DNA of 64,000 nucleotides from JADHMP01 sp016779985 (GCA_016779985.1 JADHMP010000008.1:1-64000), one strand, 5' to 3'. Positions 1 through 10,031 are shown, counted from the first letter of the stretch. Notes: a model not told the origin generated them from the sequence alone. Translations and numbers: made by a program.

Positions 1-346
1 CAATTACAATTTTATATTTTTGCTTTTTCTTTCCCATAAGGTCTTGCCATTGCCATTCAAAAAAACCATCTGTAGGTACCAAACATCTTTTATTTTTTCT
101 AAAAGAGGGTTTTTCCTGTAAAGTCTCCAATTTGGCATTGAGAGTATATTTTTGAATAGATCGATCTTTAGACCATGAAGGAATTAACCCCCATTGAAAA
201 CGACTCAGTTGATTAGGAAGGGCATCAGTAATCACACTTGCTTCTGGATGAGAAAAACCATTGAAAGAATTTTTTATCGGAGTGCCGGAAAGCCCTTTTT
301 TTTCAAAAGCTACTGCCCCTTTTTGCTGTTGAAAATGAAAACACAT
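1..346 (-). CDS. SOS response-associated peptidase (SRAP/YedK/HMCES family), 3'-truncated by window edge
   Basis: Only the first 115 codons are present; the gene runs off the left edge. The translation starts Met-Cys, as required in this family, where initiator Met is removed and Cys2 becomes the nucleophile. NAKLET at residues 70-75 and DGFFEWQW at 93-100 (Glu97) match the conserved Asn and Glu active-site motifs. The C-terminal histidine motif lies outside the window. SRAP proteins bind abasic sites in single-stranded DNA and form a protective covalent link through Cys2, guarding replication forks. The gene is divergent from the ComM-like gene, with a 123-base gap to its chosen start. Confidence 0.88.
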   Translation of the reverse strand, partial: MCFHFQQQKGAVAFEKKGLSGTPIKNSFNGFSHPEASVITDALPNQLSRFQWGLIPSWSKDRSIQKYTLNAKLETLQEKPSFRKNKRCLVPTDGFFEWQWQDLMGKKKQKYKIVI

Positions 347-469
347 GACCTGTAGAATTGATTAATAGTGAAAGATAATAATTAGTCTAGAATTTGTTCC
401 GCCTAATTTTATATTCGATAAAAAAGTGTTTTTTGTATCTTGGTACCAACCTCAAAAGAACCTACTCTT

Positions 470-1993
470 ATGTTAGTGCAACTTTATGGTAGTGCTGTTT
501 TTGGCGTAGAAGCACATAAAATCACAATCGAAATCAATGTCAATCAAGGTATTGGCTACCATCTAGTAGGGTTACCCGATAATGCCATCAAGGAGAGCAA
601 TTATCGCATTGCGGCCGCATTAGAAAATAGTCGATACAAACTCCCTGGAAAAAAAATCACTATTAACTTGGCTCCTGCTGATCTGCGAAAGGAGGGTTCA
701 GCTTATGATTTGGCCATAGCTCTAGGAATACTAACCGCTTCTGGTCAAATTACAGCCCCTGATATTTCAAACTATATCGTTATGGGTGAAATAGCGTTGG
801 ATGGCAGTATTCGACCCATAAAAGGTGCACTACCCATTGCCATTCAGGCTTTAAAAGATGGCTTTAAGGGATTTATATTACCCAATGAAAATGCGCAAGA
901 AGCTGCAATTGTAAAGGGGATTGAAGTATATGGAGTGACTCATTTAAAGGAGGTAATTGAATTTTTTAAAAACTCAGACATGTTGAAGCCACTTAGTTTA
1001 GATGCAAGAAAATTATTTGCTGCCAAAGGAGAAGAAAGCCAACTCGATTTTGCTGATGTCAAGGGGCAAGAAACGATCAAGAGGTGTATGGAAATTGCAG
1101 CCGCAGGGGGCCACAACATTATTTTGATAGGTCCACCGGGAGCGGGTAAAACTATGCTAGCAAAACGCTTACCTTCAATTTTACCCCCTTTGAGCTTGGG
1201 AGAGGCTTTGGAAACAACAAAAATTCATTCCATTTTAGGACGGGTCAAAGAACGAGGGTTGATTCGTCAACGCCCTTATCGTGCACCCCATCACACGATT
1301 TCAGATGTTGCGCTTGTGGGAGGAGGTTCTTATCCTCAACCAGGAGAAATTTCATTGGCACACAATGGGGTGTTGTTTTTGGACGAGCTTCCCGAATTTA
1401 AACGCAGTGTGTTAGAAGTGATGCGACAGCCTCTAGAAGATAGAGAGGTAACTCTTTCTAGAGCAAAATTCACTGTTACTTACCCATGTTCGTTTATGTT
1501 GGTGGCTAGTATGAACCCAAGTCCTTCAGGCTATTTTCATAACGGGTCAGTAACACCCATTGAAACAAAACGCTATTTGAGTAAAATTTCTGGTCCTTTA
1601 CTTGATAGGATCGATTTGCATATTGAAGTTGCTCCTGTCCCTTTTGAGGAAATCTCAAAAAAAGAATTGGGAGAAAGCTCTTCTGCCATTCGAGAGCGGG
1701 TGTGTCAAGCACGTCAGCAACAAGCAAAGCGTTTTCAAACAAATAAAACTTTGCATTGTAATGCTCAAATGGAATCTAAGCAGTTGCGCCACTATTGTGC
1801 TTTAGACCCGACAGCAGAAAATTTATTAAAAGCAGCCATGAAAAAACTAGCCCTTTCTGCACGTGCTTATGATCGGATTTTAAAAGTGGCACGTACCATA
1901 GCTGATTTGGAAGGACAAGAACTGCTTTTATCCAAACATATTGCTGAGGCGATTCAATATCGAAGTTTAGACCGAGAAGGGTGGATGGGCTAA
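470..1993 (+). CDS. comM: YifB/ComM family Mg-chelatase-like AAA+ ATPase
   Basis: The protein has 507 residues, the usual family length. An N-terminal S5-fold ChlI-like domain (about 1-170) is followed by a Mg-chelatase-type AAA+ core with Walker A GPPGAGKT near residues 221-228, Walker B VLFLDELPEF, and the Mg-chelatase C-terminal domain. ComM is a hexameric helicase that drives branch migration during natural transformation in some bacteria; its role in Bacteroidota is inferred from homology. I chose ATG at 470. The frame is open upstream to a TTG at 440, but family members begin at the equivalent of MLVQLYGSAVFG. No clear terminator separates it from the convergent nitroreductase. Confidence 0.88.
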   Translation: MLVQLYGSAVFGVEAHKITIEINVNQGIGYHLVGLPDNAIKESNYRIAAALENSRYKLPGKKITINLAPADLRKEGSAYDLAIALGILTASGQITAPDISNYIVMGEIALDGSIRPIKGALPIAIQALKDGFKGFILPNENAQEAAIVKGIEVYGVTHLKEVIEFFKNSDMLKPLSLDARKLFAAKGEESQLDFADVKGQETIKRCMEIAAAGGHNIILIGPPGAGKTMLAKRLPSILPPLSLGEALETTKIHSILGRVKERGLIRQRPYRAPHHTISDVALVGGGSYPQPGEISLAHNGVLFLDELPEFKRSVLEVMRQPLEDREVTLSRAKFTVTYPCSFMLVASMNPSPSGYFHNGSVTPIETKRYLSKISGPLLDRIDLHIEVAPVPFEEISKKELGESSSAIRERVCQARQQQAKRFQTNKTLHCNAQMESKQLRHYCALDPTAENLLKAAMKKLALSARAYDRILKVARTIADLEGQELLLSKHIAEAIQYRSLDREGWMG

Positions 1994-2138
1994 AATCAAA
2001 ATCCATAAAGTAAGTTTAAAAACAGTAGCTTGGGAAAGGTTTTCAGCACTATAATAATCAAACACTATTTTGCATAGTAAAAAGAGTAGTAGTTTTTCGA
2101 TATTCCTCAAATGTTACCTATAATCTTTCTCGAACCAT

Positions 2139-2867
2139 TTATTTTTCAAAATAAACATCTTCTAGAGGGAGTCTAAACCGGTCACCATAGACCCCTTCTG
2201 GTTTTCGAATACCACAGCCCACAATCATATTGATTTGTGCTTCAGTAGGGAGTTGAAGTATTTTTTTAATTCTTTTAGAATCAAAGCCTTCCATAGAACA
2301 AGTGTCATACCCTTTCGAAGCCATACTCAAAATGAAAGTTTGTGCTGCCAAGGCACAGCTTTTATGACCTAATACTCTCAAATCTGAGGCACCCACCTCA
2401 CGATAGGTTACTTTAGAAAGCCCTTTAAAATTCATTTTTAGTTTTGAAAGGAATCCTCTAATCGGATTTTGCCCTTTGTAAAGATTAGGGAGTATTTTGG
2501 TGTAGTATTTTAGCGCCGCTTTGACTTTTTTAGGATCTTTTTTATCATTTTCCGAAAGCTTTTTTTCAATAAAATTGGCGTTGGCTTGGGTTCGTTTTGC
2601 CCAGAGATCAAGGCGCACCACGAAAACGACCATTTGTTGAGCCGTTTTAGCAGCGGGTTGATTGAAACAGGCTGCAGCCACTTTTTTCTTCATAGCCGGA
2701 GATTGCACATGATAGAATTCCCACAATTGTAAATTACTGCTGTTAGGAGCTAAACTCGCTTGGGCGATGCATTCTTTTACCGTAGCTACATCTATGGGCT
2801 TTTCCGCATCAAAAATTCGTACAGAGCGTCTGTGATCAATTGCTTCTTTAACTGTTTTATCTTTCAT
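2139..2867 (-). CDS. Nitroreductase family protein (FMN-dependent NAD(P)H oxidoreductase)
   Basis: The protein has 242 residues. The N-terminus AIDHRRSVRIFD and the following APNSSNLQLWEF match the FMN-phosphate and flavin-contacting motifs of the nitroreductase fold, and the C-terminal part carries a glycine-rich segment (IVGCGIRKPEG). Such enzymes reduce nitroaromatics, quinones or enals; the substrate cannot be read from sequence. An ATG at 2885 is possible, but ATG at 2867 gives a classic 4-base ATGA overlap with the stop of the upstream aldehyde dehydrogenase, so I prefer it. The pair is probably translationally coupled and might form a small detoxification unit. Confidence 0.85.
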   Translation of the reverse strand: MKDKTVKEAIDHRRSVRIFDAEKPIDVATVKECIAQASLAPNSSNLQLWEFYHVQSPAMKKKVAAACFNQPAAKTAQQMVVFVVRLDLWAKRTQANANFIEKKLSENDKKDPKKVKAALKYYTKILPNLYKGQNPIRGFLSKLKMNFKGLSKVTYREVGASDLRVLGHKSCALAAQTFILSMASKGYDTCSMEGFDSKRIKKILQLPTEAQINMIVGCGIRKPEGVYGDRFRLPLEDVYFEK

Positions 2868-4243
2868 ATTCTTTTCAATAGCCATTTTAAGGAGACATTC
2901 AATTTAGGGTAGGGGGCATAGCGTTGAGGTAAATCAAACCAGAACCCTTTTTTGACGATAGGTTTCAAGTGTGTGAATGTTTTAAAACTAAAACTCCCAT
3001 GATAGGATCCCATTCCACTTGCGCCTATTCCACCAAAAGGAAGGCGGTCATTGGTGAAATGTAAAAGAGTATCATTTACCACCCCACCACCAAAAGCAAA
3101 TTGATTGTGACAATACCGAATAAATTTTTTGTTTTTACTAAAGACATAAAAGGCAAGAGGCTTGTCTAAACCAGTAATTATTTGCTCCAACTCCTCTGAA
3201 TTTTTATACGTTAAAACGGGTAAAATAGGCCCAAAAATTTCTTCTGTCATGAGTTGAGAATCTAAACTTGGACTGTCAACAATTGTAGGCTCAGCATAGC
3301 GCTGATCTTCTTCAAAATGCCCTCCATAAAATACATTTTGATTTTTTAGGTTTTTTTTAAGTCGTTCAATATGTATTTCATTTATGATGCGCCCGTAGTC
3401 TTTTGATTTAGCTGGATTTTCACCAAAAGCATGGATGATTTCTTTTTTCAAGGCATTCATGAGAGCTTCTTTTTTGTGGGGCGAAACCAAGACATAATCA
3501 GGGGCAATGCACGTTTGTCCACAATTCAAGAACTTGCCCCACACAATTCGCTTCGCTGTGCTTTTTATTGGAGCACTGTCCTCAACAATACAAGGACTTT
3601 TACCTCCCAGTTCTAATGTGGTAGGCGTGAGGTGTTTAGCTGCTGCCTGAGCAACAAGTTTCCCCACAGTTGTGCTACCTGTGTAGAAAATATAATCCCA
3701 GCTGAATTCAAGAAGTTCCTGGGCTACTGCAGCGCCACCTTCAACAACAGTGACCCATTCTTTTGGAAAAGTCTCCTCTATTATTTGAGCCACAATGGCA
3801 CCTGTTTTTGGGGCAGACTCAGAAGGTTTGAGCACCACTGTGTTTCCTGCTGCAACAGCTCCCACTAAAGGTGTAAGAGCCAATTGGAGGGGATAATTCC
3901 ATGGAGAAATTATCAAAATACTACCAAAGGGTTCTGCCACTAAATAATCCCTAGAGGGAAAATTGATCCAACTTCCAGTGACCCTTTGAGGGGTTGACCA
4001 TCGTTTTAGATGCCTCAATTGGAGTCGTATTTCTTTCTGTAAAAACATCAGTTCGCTAGTGTAAGATTCAAATTCTGATTTTCCCAAATCTTCATTTAAG
4101 GCCTTTAAAATTGCCTTTTCATGAGTATGAACTGTTCGCTGAAATCGCCGAAGTCTTTTTTTTCTTTCAGCGATTGACCTTGTCCTACCAGATCTATAAA
4201 ATACTTTTTGAGCATCTATTATTGGAGCGCTTTCTTTTTGCAA
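2864..4243 (-). CDS. Aldehyde dehydrogenase, class 3-like
   Basis: The protein has 459 residues, typical of the shorter class 3/fatty aldehyde dehydrogenases. ELGGKSP at 211-217 gives the general base Glu211, and NCGQTCIAP places the catalytic Cys at 245. The cofactor-binding segments SPWNYPLQ and FTGS-like YTGSTTVGK are present. It oxidises aldehydes to acids with NAD(P)+; the natural substrate is unknown. It is the first gene of a two-gene unit with the nitroreductase, sharing four bases. The facing ilvD start is 206 bases away. Confidence 0.9.
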   Translation of the reverse strand: MQKESAPIIDAQKVFYRSGRTRSIAERKKRLRRFQRTVHTHEKAILKALNEDLGKSEFESYTSELMFLQKEIRLQLRHLKRWSTPQRVTGSWINFPSRDYLVAEPFGSILIISPWNYPLQLALTPLVGAVAAGNTVVLKPSESAPKTGAIVAQIIEETFPKEWVTVVEGGAAVAQELLEFSWDYIFYTGSTTVGKLVAQAAAKHLTPTTLELGGKSPCIVEDSAPIKSTAKRIVWGKFLNCGQTCIAPDYVLVSPHKKEALMNALKKEIIHAFGENPAKSKDYGRIINEIHIERLKKNLKNQNVFYGGHFEEDQRYAEPTIVDSPSLDSQLMTEEIFGPILPVLTYKNSEELEQIITGLDKPLAFYVFSKNKKFIRYCHNQFAFGGGVVNDTLLHFTNDRLPFGGIGASGMGSYHGSFSFKTFTHLKPIVKKGFWFDLPQRYAPYPKLNVSLKWLLKRI

Positions 4244-4400
4244 TTTTTATTTTATTAATTTTACCGCTAATATAATCCAAAAAATGGGCCTTTACTTTCT
4301 AGTTAATGTGAATATACCCAAAAAATTAGCTTAATTACTTGTAAATCAATTTTTTAGATTAAATTTCTTAAACTTGAGTATAGTACCTATTTAAAGAGTG

Positions 4401-4432
4401 TATTATTTTCAAAATAGGAAGCTATTATTTTC
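4401..4432 (+). repeat. Direct repeat TATTATTTTC x2 upstream of ilvD
   Basis: The ten-base word TATTATTTTC occurs at 4401-4410 and again at 4423-4432, a 22-base period or about two DNA turns, ending 17 bases before the ilvD ATG. Placement suggests an operator or tandem promoter elements; neither copy is an exact TAnnTTTG box. The function is inferred only. Confidence 0.4.
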
Positions 4433-4449
4433 GTTATACAAAATGTATC

Positions 4450-6123
4450 ATGACACTAAATAAGTACAGTAAAGCAGTTACACAAGACCCAACTCAACCT
4501 GCAGCCCAAGCCATGCTGCATGCTATTGGAATGACTGATGAGGATTTCCAAAAGCCCCTAATTGGGATTGCTTCTACTGGGTATGAAGGCAACCCCTGTA
4601 ATATGCACCTCAATGACTTGGCGCTTCAGATAAAACACGGCATAAATGCGCAAGATTTAGTGGGTTTGATTTTTAATACTATTGGTGTTAGCGATGGTAT
4701 TTCAATGGGCACACCAGGGATGCGTTTTTCTCTGCCTTCTCGTGATATTATTGCAGACTCGGTCGAAACAGTGGTGCAAGCCATGTCCTATGACGGTGTG
4801 GTCACCGTGGTAGGCTGTGATAAAAATATGCCAGGTGCCTTAATGGCCATGCTGCGCCTTAATCGCCCGAGTATTTTGGTGTATGGTGGAACCATTGCCC
4901 CTGGTTGTTATAAAGACAAAAAATTAGACGTTGTTTCAGCTTTTGAAGCCTGGGGTGAAAAAGTAGCTGGAACTATAGATGAAAAAGAATATAAAAGTGT
5001 AATCCGCAATGCATGTCCTGGTGCAGGAGCTTGCGGGGGAATGTATACTGCAAATACAATGGCTTCTGCCATTGAGGCCTGCGGTATGGCCTTACCTTAC
5101 AATGCTTCTAATCCTGCAATCAGCCAAGACAAACAGGCAGAGTGTGATGTTTTAGGGAAACATTTACGTTTGTTGATTGAAAAAGATATCAAACCAAAAG
5201 ACATTGTCACAAAACGTTCATTGGAAAATGCACTCCGCGTTATTGCTGTTTTAGGAGGATCAACCAATGCTGTTTTACACTTTTTAGCCATAGCCAAAGC
5301 GGCTGAAATTGATTTGACTCTTGATGATTTTCAACGTATTAGTGATACTACCCCTTTTCTAGCAGACCTTAAACCCAGCGGACGCTATTTGATGAACGAC
5401 TTGCATGACGTGGGGGGAGTTCCAGCGGTTCTAAAGTATATGTTAGAAAAAGGAATGTTGCATGGAGACTGCCTCACTGTGACTGGAAAAACCCTAAGTG
5501 AAAATTTAGAAGAAGTAAAAGACCTCAGCCCTGGACAAAAAATTATTAAACCTTTAGAACAACCAATTAAGTCTACAGGACATTTAAGGATTTTAAAAGG
5601 GAACTTGGCCAAGGAAGGTTCAGTTGCTAAAATAACAGGGAAAGAAGGTCTTCGTTTTGAAGGCCCTGCAAGGGTTTTTGATGGAGAATACGCTGCTAAT
5701 GATGGGATTAAAAATGGAGAAGTACAACCCGGTGAGGTTGTGGTTATACGTTATGAAGGACCTAAAGGTGGACCAGGAATGCCTGAGATGCTGAAGCCTA
5801 CAGCTGCCATTATGGGGGCAGGTTTAGGAAAAAGTGTTGCATTAATTACTGATGGCCGTTTTTCTGGAGGCACTCATGGTTTTGTGGTTGGACACATTGT
5901 GCCCGAGGCCCAAGAAGGGGGAGTGATTGGTTTGCTTGAAGATGGAGATCTCATTACCATCGACGCTGAGAAAAATACAATTAGGGTTGCTCTTGATGAT
6001 GAAACCCTCCAAGATAGGAGAAAAGCCTGGAAGCAGCCTGAGTATAAATTTCAAAGCGGAATGTTATATAAATACATAAAAAATGTCTCTACTGCCAGTG
6101 AGGGCTGTGTGACTGATGCCTAA
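4450..6123 (+). CDS. ilvD: Dihydroxy-acid dehydratase
   Basis: The protein has 557 residues, full length for IlvD/Edd dehydratases. It dehydrates 2,3-dihydroxy-3-methylbutanoate and its methylpentanoate homologue to the 2-oxo acids of valine and isoleucine synthesis. Three cysteines in family positions can ligate the iron-sulfur cluster: Cys50 (NPCN), Cys123 (GCDKNMPG) and Cys195 (GACGGMYTANTMA); the last motif also carries substrate-site residues. It is the first gene of ilvD-ilvB-ilvN-ilvC; its TAA stop overlaps the ilvB ATG by one base (TAATG). The start is the first in-frame ATG after a 206-base AT-rich gap. Confidence 0.97.
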   Translation: MTLNKYSKAVTQDPTQPAAQAMLHAIGMTDEDFQKPLIGIASTGYEGNPCNMHLNDLALQIKHGINAQDLVGLIFNTIGVSDGISMGTPGMRFSLPSRDIIADSVETVVQAMSYDGVVTVVGCDKNMPGALMAMLRLNRPSILVYGGTIAPGCYKDKKLDVVSAFEAWGEKVAGTIDEKEYKSVIRNACPGAGACGGMYTANTMASAIEACGMALPYNASNPAISQDKQAECDVLGKHLRLLIEKDIKPKDIVTKRSLENALRVIAVLGGSTNAVLHFLAIAKAAEIDLTLDDFQRISDTTPFLADLKPSGRYLMNDLHDVGGVPAVLKYMLEKGMLHGDCLTVTGKTLSENLEEVKDLSPGQKIIKPLEQPIKSTGHLRILKGNLAKEGSVAKITGKEGLRFEGPARVFDGEYAANDGIKNGEVQPGEVVVIRYEGPKGGPGMPEMLKPTAAIMGAGLGKSVALITDGRFSGGTHGFVVGHIVPEAQEGGVIGLLEDGDLITIDAEKNTIRVALDDETLQDRRKAWKQPEYKFQSGMLYKYIKNVSTASEGCVTDA

Positions 6124-7862
6124 TGACTATGGAAACAAAAACAAAAAATAAACCTGCTAAAAAAATTGTAAGACCAACTCATATTTCAGGTGCAGAAGCA
6201 GTCATAAGATGTTTGCTTGCTGAAGGTGTTGATTTAATTTATGGTTATCCAGGTGGAGCCATAATGCCAGTCTATGATGAACTCTATAAATTTCAAGACC
6301 AGCTTCAACATGTGTTAACTCGTCATGAGCAAGGGGCAACTCATGCTGCTCAAGGCTATGCGCGTACTTCTGGAAAGGTGGGAGTAGCTGTTGCCACTTC
6401 TGGCCCAGGTGCAACTAATTTGGTTACTGGTATAGCTGACGCTCAAATCGATTCCACTCCTATGGTATGCATCACAGGACAAGTAGCCTCTCATCTTTTA
6501 GGTTCTGATGCATTTCAAGAAACGGACATTATAGGCATTTCTACCCCTGTTACTAAATGGAATTATCAAATTACCAAAGCCAGTGAAATTCCAGAAATCA
6601 TGGCCAAAGCATTTTATATTGCTCGCTCTGGCCGACCCGGACCCGTGTTGATCGATATTACTAAAGACGCCCAATTTGAAAAATTTGAATTCACCTACGA
6701 ACATTGTGTAGGAATCCGAAGTTATTTGCCCAAACCAAGCCTGCAGCTAGATCAAGTGGCTGCCGCAGTTGAGCTTATTGAACAAGCCAAAAAACCGTTT
6801 ATTGTTTGGGGACAAGGAGTCATTTTAGGTCAGGCTGAAGAAGAGTTCAAAAATTTTGTAGAAAAATCTGGAATTCCTGCTGCTTGGACAATTTTAGGCC
6901 TCTCTGCTTTGCCCACATCACACCCCTCAAATAGAGGAATGGTTGGAATGCACGGCAATTATGCACCTAATTTACTGACCAATCAATGTGATTTACTCAT
7001 TGCAGTTGGAATGCGTTTTGACGACCGAGTGACTGGTGATTTGAATACCTATGCCAAACAAGCGAAAATCATTCATCTTGAACTCGACCCTTCAGAAGTT
7101 AATAAAAACGTTAGGGCTGATGTAACTGTGCTAGCCGATTGCAAGGAAAGTTTGAAAGCAATCACAGAAAAAATTTCATCAAATACGTATCCAGAATGGA
7201 TTGCAGAATTTGATCGCTTAGATAGCATTGAAGAAGAAAAAGTGATCTACAATGATTTGAACCCCACCCATGAAGGGTTAAGTATGGGTGAATCTATTAA
7301 AATGATAAATAAACATACCCAAGGTAATGCAGTCATAGTGACCGATGTGGGTCAGCATCAAATGGCAACATGTAGATATGCCGACTTTAATTTTTCAAAA
7401 AGCAATGTCACTTCTGGAGGGCTAGGCACCATGGGTTTTGCCTTGCCGGCTGCTATTGGAGCAAAAATGGGAGCGCCAGAAAGAGAAGTTGTTGCAGTGA
7501 TTGGAGATGGCGGATATCAAATGACTATACAAGAATTGGGGACTATTTTTCAGTCTCAGGTTGCCGTAAAAATTGTTGTTTTAAACAATGATTTTTTAGG
7601 GATGGTGAGACAATGGCAACAGCTTTTTTTTGATAAAAGATATGCTTCTACAGAAATGGTTAATCCAGATTTTGTGACTATAGCCAAGGGCTTTCAAATA
7701 GACGCAGATCGGGTATCCAAAAGAGAAGATCTAGATGCTGCAGTAGCTAAAATGGTTGCCTCAGACAAACCTTATTTCCTTGAGATTTGCGTGGCCAAAG
7801 AAGAAAATGTTTTTCCAATGATTCCCACAGGAGCAAGTGTTTCTGATATACGACTTGAATAG
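6123..7862 (+). CDS. ilvB: Acetolactate synthase large (catalytic) subunit
   Basis: The protein has 579 residues with the three-domain thiamine-diphosphate architecture. The catalytic glutamate is Glu69 in RHEQGATHAAQGYAR, and the ThDP/Mg motif runs from GDGGYQM to NNDFLGMVRQWQ at about 460-490. It joins two pyruvates to acetolactate, or pyruvate and 2-oxobutyrate to acetohydroxybutyrate. ATG at 6123 gives a one-base overlap with ilvD; an ATG six bases downstream is also possible. The regulatory subunit ilvN follows after two bases, so the holoenzyme is encoded together. Confidence 0.97.
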   Translation: MTMETKTKNKPAKKIVRPTHISGAEAVIRCLLAEGVDLIYGYPGGAIMPVYDELYKFQDQLQHVLTRHEQGATHAAQGYARTSGKVGVAVATSGPGATNLVTGIADAQIDSTPMVCITGQVASHLLGSDAFQETDIIGISTPVTKWNYQITKASEIPEIMAKAFYIARSGRPGPVLIDITKDAQFEKFEFTYEHCVGIRSYLPKPSLQLDQVAAAVELIEQAKKPFIVWGQGVILGQAEEEFKNFVEKSGIPAAWTILGLSALPTSHPSNRGMVGMHGNYAPNLLTNQCDLLIAVGMRFDDRVTGDLNTYAKQAKIIHLELDPSEVNKNVRADVTVLADCKESLKAITEKISSNTYPEWIAEFDRLDSIEEEKVIYNDLNPTHEGLSMGESIKMINKHTQGNAVIVTDVGQHQMATCRYADFNFSKSNVTSGGLGTMGFALPAAIGAKMGAPEREVVAVIGDGGYQMTIQELGTIFQSQVAVKIVVLNNDFLGMVRQWQQLFFDKRYASTEMVNPDFVTIAKGFQIDADRVSKREDLDAAVAKMVASDKPYFLEICVAKEENVFPMIPTGASVSDIRLE

Positions 7863-7864
7863 TT

Positions 7865-8392
7865 ATGGATAAAAAAACTTTTACTATTTCTGTTTACACC
7901 GAAAACAATGTGGGGTTATTAAACAGAATCTCAGCCATATTTTTAAAAAGACATATCAATATTGACAGTTTTTCTACCTCAGAGTCTGAAATTAAAAATG
8001 TTTTTAGATTTGTTATTGTAGTGAAAGTGAATGCTGAGAAAATTAGAAAAATTGTGCAACAAATCGAAAAGCAAATAGATGTAATCAAAGCTTTTTATCA
8101 CACCGATGAAGAAACTATCTTTCAAGAATCTGCTCTTTACAAAGTACGTTCAAGCGCATTGTTTGAAGAACGTCACATTCAAAATATAATCAAAGAGAGT
8201 CATGCAAACATTGTAACCGTTTCACCCGATTTTTTTGTGATTGAAAAAACTGGATTTAGAGAGGAAACAGAACAATTAAGAAAAGATTTGGAACCCTATG
8301 GGCTATTACAATTTGTGAGATCTGGACGCATCTCAGTGACCAAAGCCAAAATGGGTATCTCAGAAATATTGCATACTTTTAAAACTAAATAA
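7865..8392 (+). CDS. ilvN: Acetolactate synthase small (regulatory) subunit
   Basis: The protein has 175 residues. The N-terminal ACT domain (about 4-78) begins with FTISVYTENNVGLLNRISAIF, the region that binds valine at subunit interfaces in other bacteria, and a C-terminal small-subunit domain follows. It activates IlvB and normally confers feedback inhibition by valine. It is two bases after the ilvB stop and 12 bases before ilvC, so it sits inside the ilv operon. Confidence 0.95.
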   Translation: MDKKTFTISVYTENNVGLLNRISAIFLKRHINIDSFSTSESEIKNVFRFVIVVKVNAEKIRKIVQQIEKQIDVIKAFYHTDEETIFQESALYKVRSSALFEERHIQNIIKESHANIVTVSPDFFVIEKTGFREETEQLRKDLEPYGLLQFVRSGRISVTKAKMGISEILHTFKTK

Positions 8393-8404
8393 GACAAACT
8401 AAAT

Positions 8405-9877
8405 ATGGCGAATTATTTCAATCAATTATCACTACGTGAACAGCTGCGACAACTAGCACAATGCCGCTTTATGGAAAACTCTGAGTTTGACCAAGGCATT
8501 GCAGCTTTGGACGGGAAGAAAATTGTAATTGTAGGATGTGGAGCTCAAGGTTTAAACCAAGGACTCAACATGCGCGATTCAGGTTTAGATATTTCTTATG
8601 CCCTTCGATCAGCAGCAATTGAACAAAAAAGAGCTTCTTATGTAAATGCCACTGAAAATAATTTTAAGGTAGGTACGTTTGATGAATTAATTCCAACAGC
8701 CGACGTGGTCATAAACTTAACCCCAGATAAAAATCACACAGCAGCCGTTAATACGGTGATGCCTTTGATGAAAAAGGGGGCAACCTTATCCTATTCTCAC
8801 GGTTTTAATATTGTTGAAGAAGGGATGGAGATTAGAAAAGACCTTACTGTCATTATGGTCGCACCAAAATGTCCTGGTTCTGAGGTGCGTGAAGAATACA
8901 AACGTGGTTTTGGAGTACCAACACTTATTGCTGTGCATCCAGAAAATGACCCTGAAGGTAAAGGATTAGAACAAGCTAAAGCCTACGCCTTTGCGACAGG
9001 TGGGCATCGAGCAGGTGTTTTAGAATCTTCATTTGTGGCAGAAGTAAAATCAGATTTGATGGGTGAGCAAACCATTTTATGTGGGGTTTTACAAACGGGC
9101 TCTATTTTATGTTTCGATAAAATGATAGAAAAAGGAATTGACCCTGGCTATGCATCAAAATTGATTCAATACGGGTGGGAAACCATTACAGAAGCCTTAA
9201 AGCACGGAGGAATAACCAATATGATGGATCGGCTATCCAATCCGGCCAAAATAAAAGCCTTTGAACTTTCAGAACAATTAAAAGAAATTTTAACCCCATT
9301 GTTTCAAAAGCATATGGATGATATTATGTCCGGACACTTTTCAAAAACCATGATGGAAGATTGGGCTAATGATGATAAAAATCTACTAACCTGGCGCGCT
9401 GCTACTGGTGAAACAGCTTTTGAAAAAACAGAAAATACTTCACAAAATATCAACGAGCAAGAATATTTTGACCATGGTGTGTTGATGATTGCTTTTGTTC
9501 GTGCAGGGGTGGAATTAGCTTATGACACTATGGTTGCTGCTGGAATAAAAGAAGAATCTGCCTATTATGAGTCGTTACATGAAACGCCTTTGATAGCCAA
9601 TACCATTGCTCGAAAAAAGTTATTTGAAATGAATCGAGTCATTTCCGATACGGCAGAATATGGCTGTTACTTGTTTGACCATGCTGCTAAGCCACTTCTA
9701 AAAGATTTTATGAAAAATGTTGAGGCTGACGTAATTGGAAAAGCATATGCTGAAGGAGAAAACGGTGTAGACAATAAAAAACTTATTGACATCAATGAAA
9801 TTATTCGTTATCATCCTATTGAGACAATAGGCTATGAGCTTCGTGCCTCTATGACAGCGATGACAAAAATCATCTAG
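8405..9877 (+). CDS. ilvC: Ketol-acid reductoisomerase (NADP+), class II long form
   Basis: The protein has 490 residues, matching the long class II enzymes of enterobacteria and plants rather than the roughly 330-residue class I form. The Rossmann motif GCGAQGLNQG is at about 44-53, and two helical knotted C-terminal domains follow. It isomerises and reduces acetolactate or acetohydroxybutyrate to the dihydroxy acids used by IlvD. It is the last gene of the ilv cluster. No ilvA (threonine deaminase) follows; the next gene is an aldehyde dehydrogenase 154 bases downstream. Confidence 0.97.
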   Translation: MANYFNQLSLREQLRQLAQCRFMENSEFDQGIAALDGKKIVIVGCGAQGLNQGLNMRDSGLDISYALRSAAIEQKRASYVNATENNFKVGTFDELIPTADVVINLTPDKNHTAAVNTVMPLMKKGATLSYSHGFNIVEEGMEIRKDLTVIMVAPKCPGSEVREEYKRGFGVPTLIAVHPENDPEGKGLEQAKAYAFATGGHRAGVLESSFVAEVKSDLMGEQTILCGVLQTGSILCFDKMIEKGIDPGYASKLIQYGWETITEALKHGGITNMMDRLSNPAKIKAFELSEQLKEILTPLFQKHMDDIMSGHFSKTMMEDWANDDKNLLTWRAATGETAFEKTENTSQNINEQEYFDHGVLMIAFVRAGVELAYDTMVAAGIKEESAYYESLHETPLIANTIARKKLFEMNRVISDTAEYGCYLFDHAAKPLLKDFMKNVEADVIGKAYAEGENGVDNKKLIDINEIIRYHPIETIGYELRASMTAMTKII

Positions 9878-10031
9878 TTTAAGAGATTATTATATCAAAA
9901 ATAACTTGTTGTTAATATTGGGGACCTAAAAATGAATTCTTGGTCATTCCAATGATAAATTGTAATTTTATAATTGAAAACAAAGAGAATTAGTTCCTTT
10001 TGTTATTCAGTGCTAAAGAAAAAGAAATTTT

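Noticed and set aside
436..443. TATCTTGG as a comM promoter
   Set aside because: One mismatch to TAnnTTTG and no -33 TTG at the right distance.
2050..2100. Small inverted repeat ACTAT/ATAGT between convergent comM and nitroreductase genes
   Set aside because: Only five pairs, all but one AT, and no clean T-run; expected by chance in this composition.
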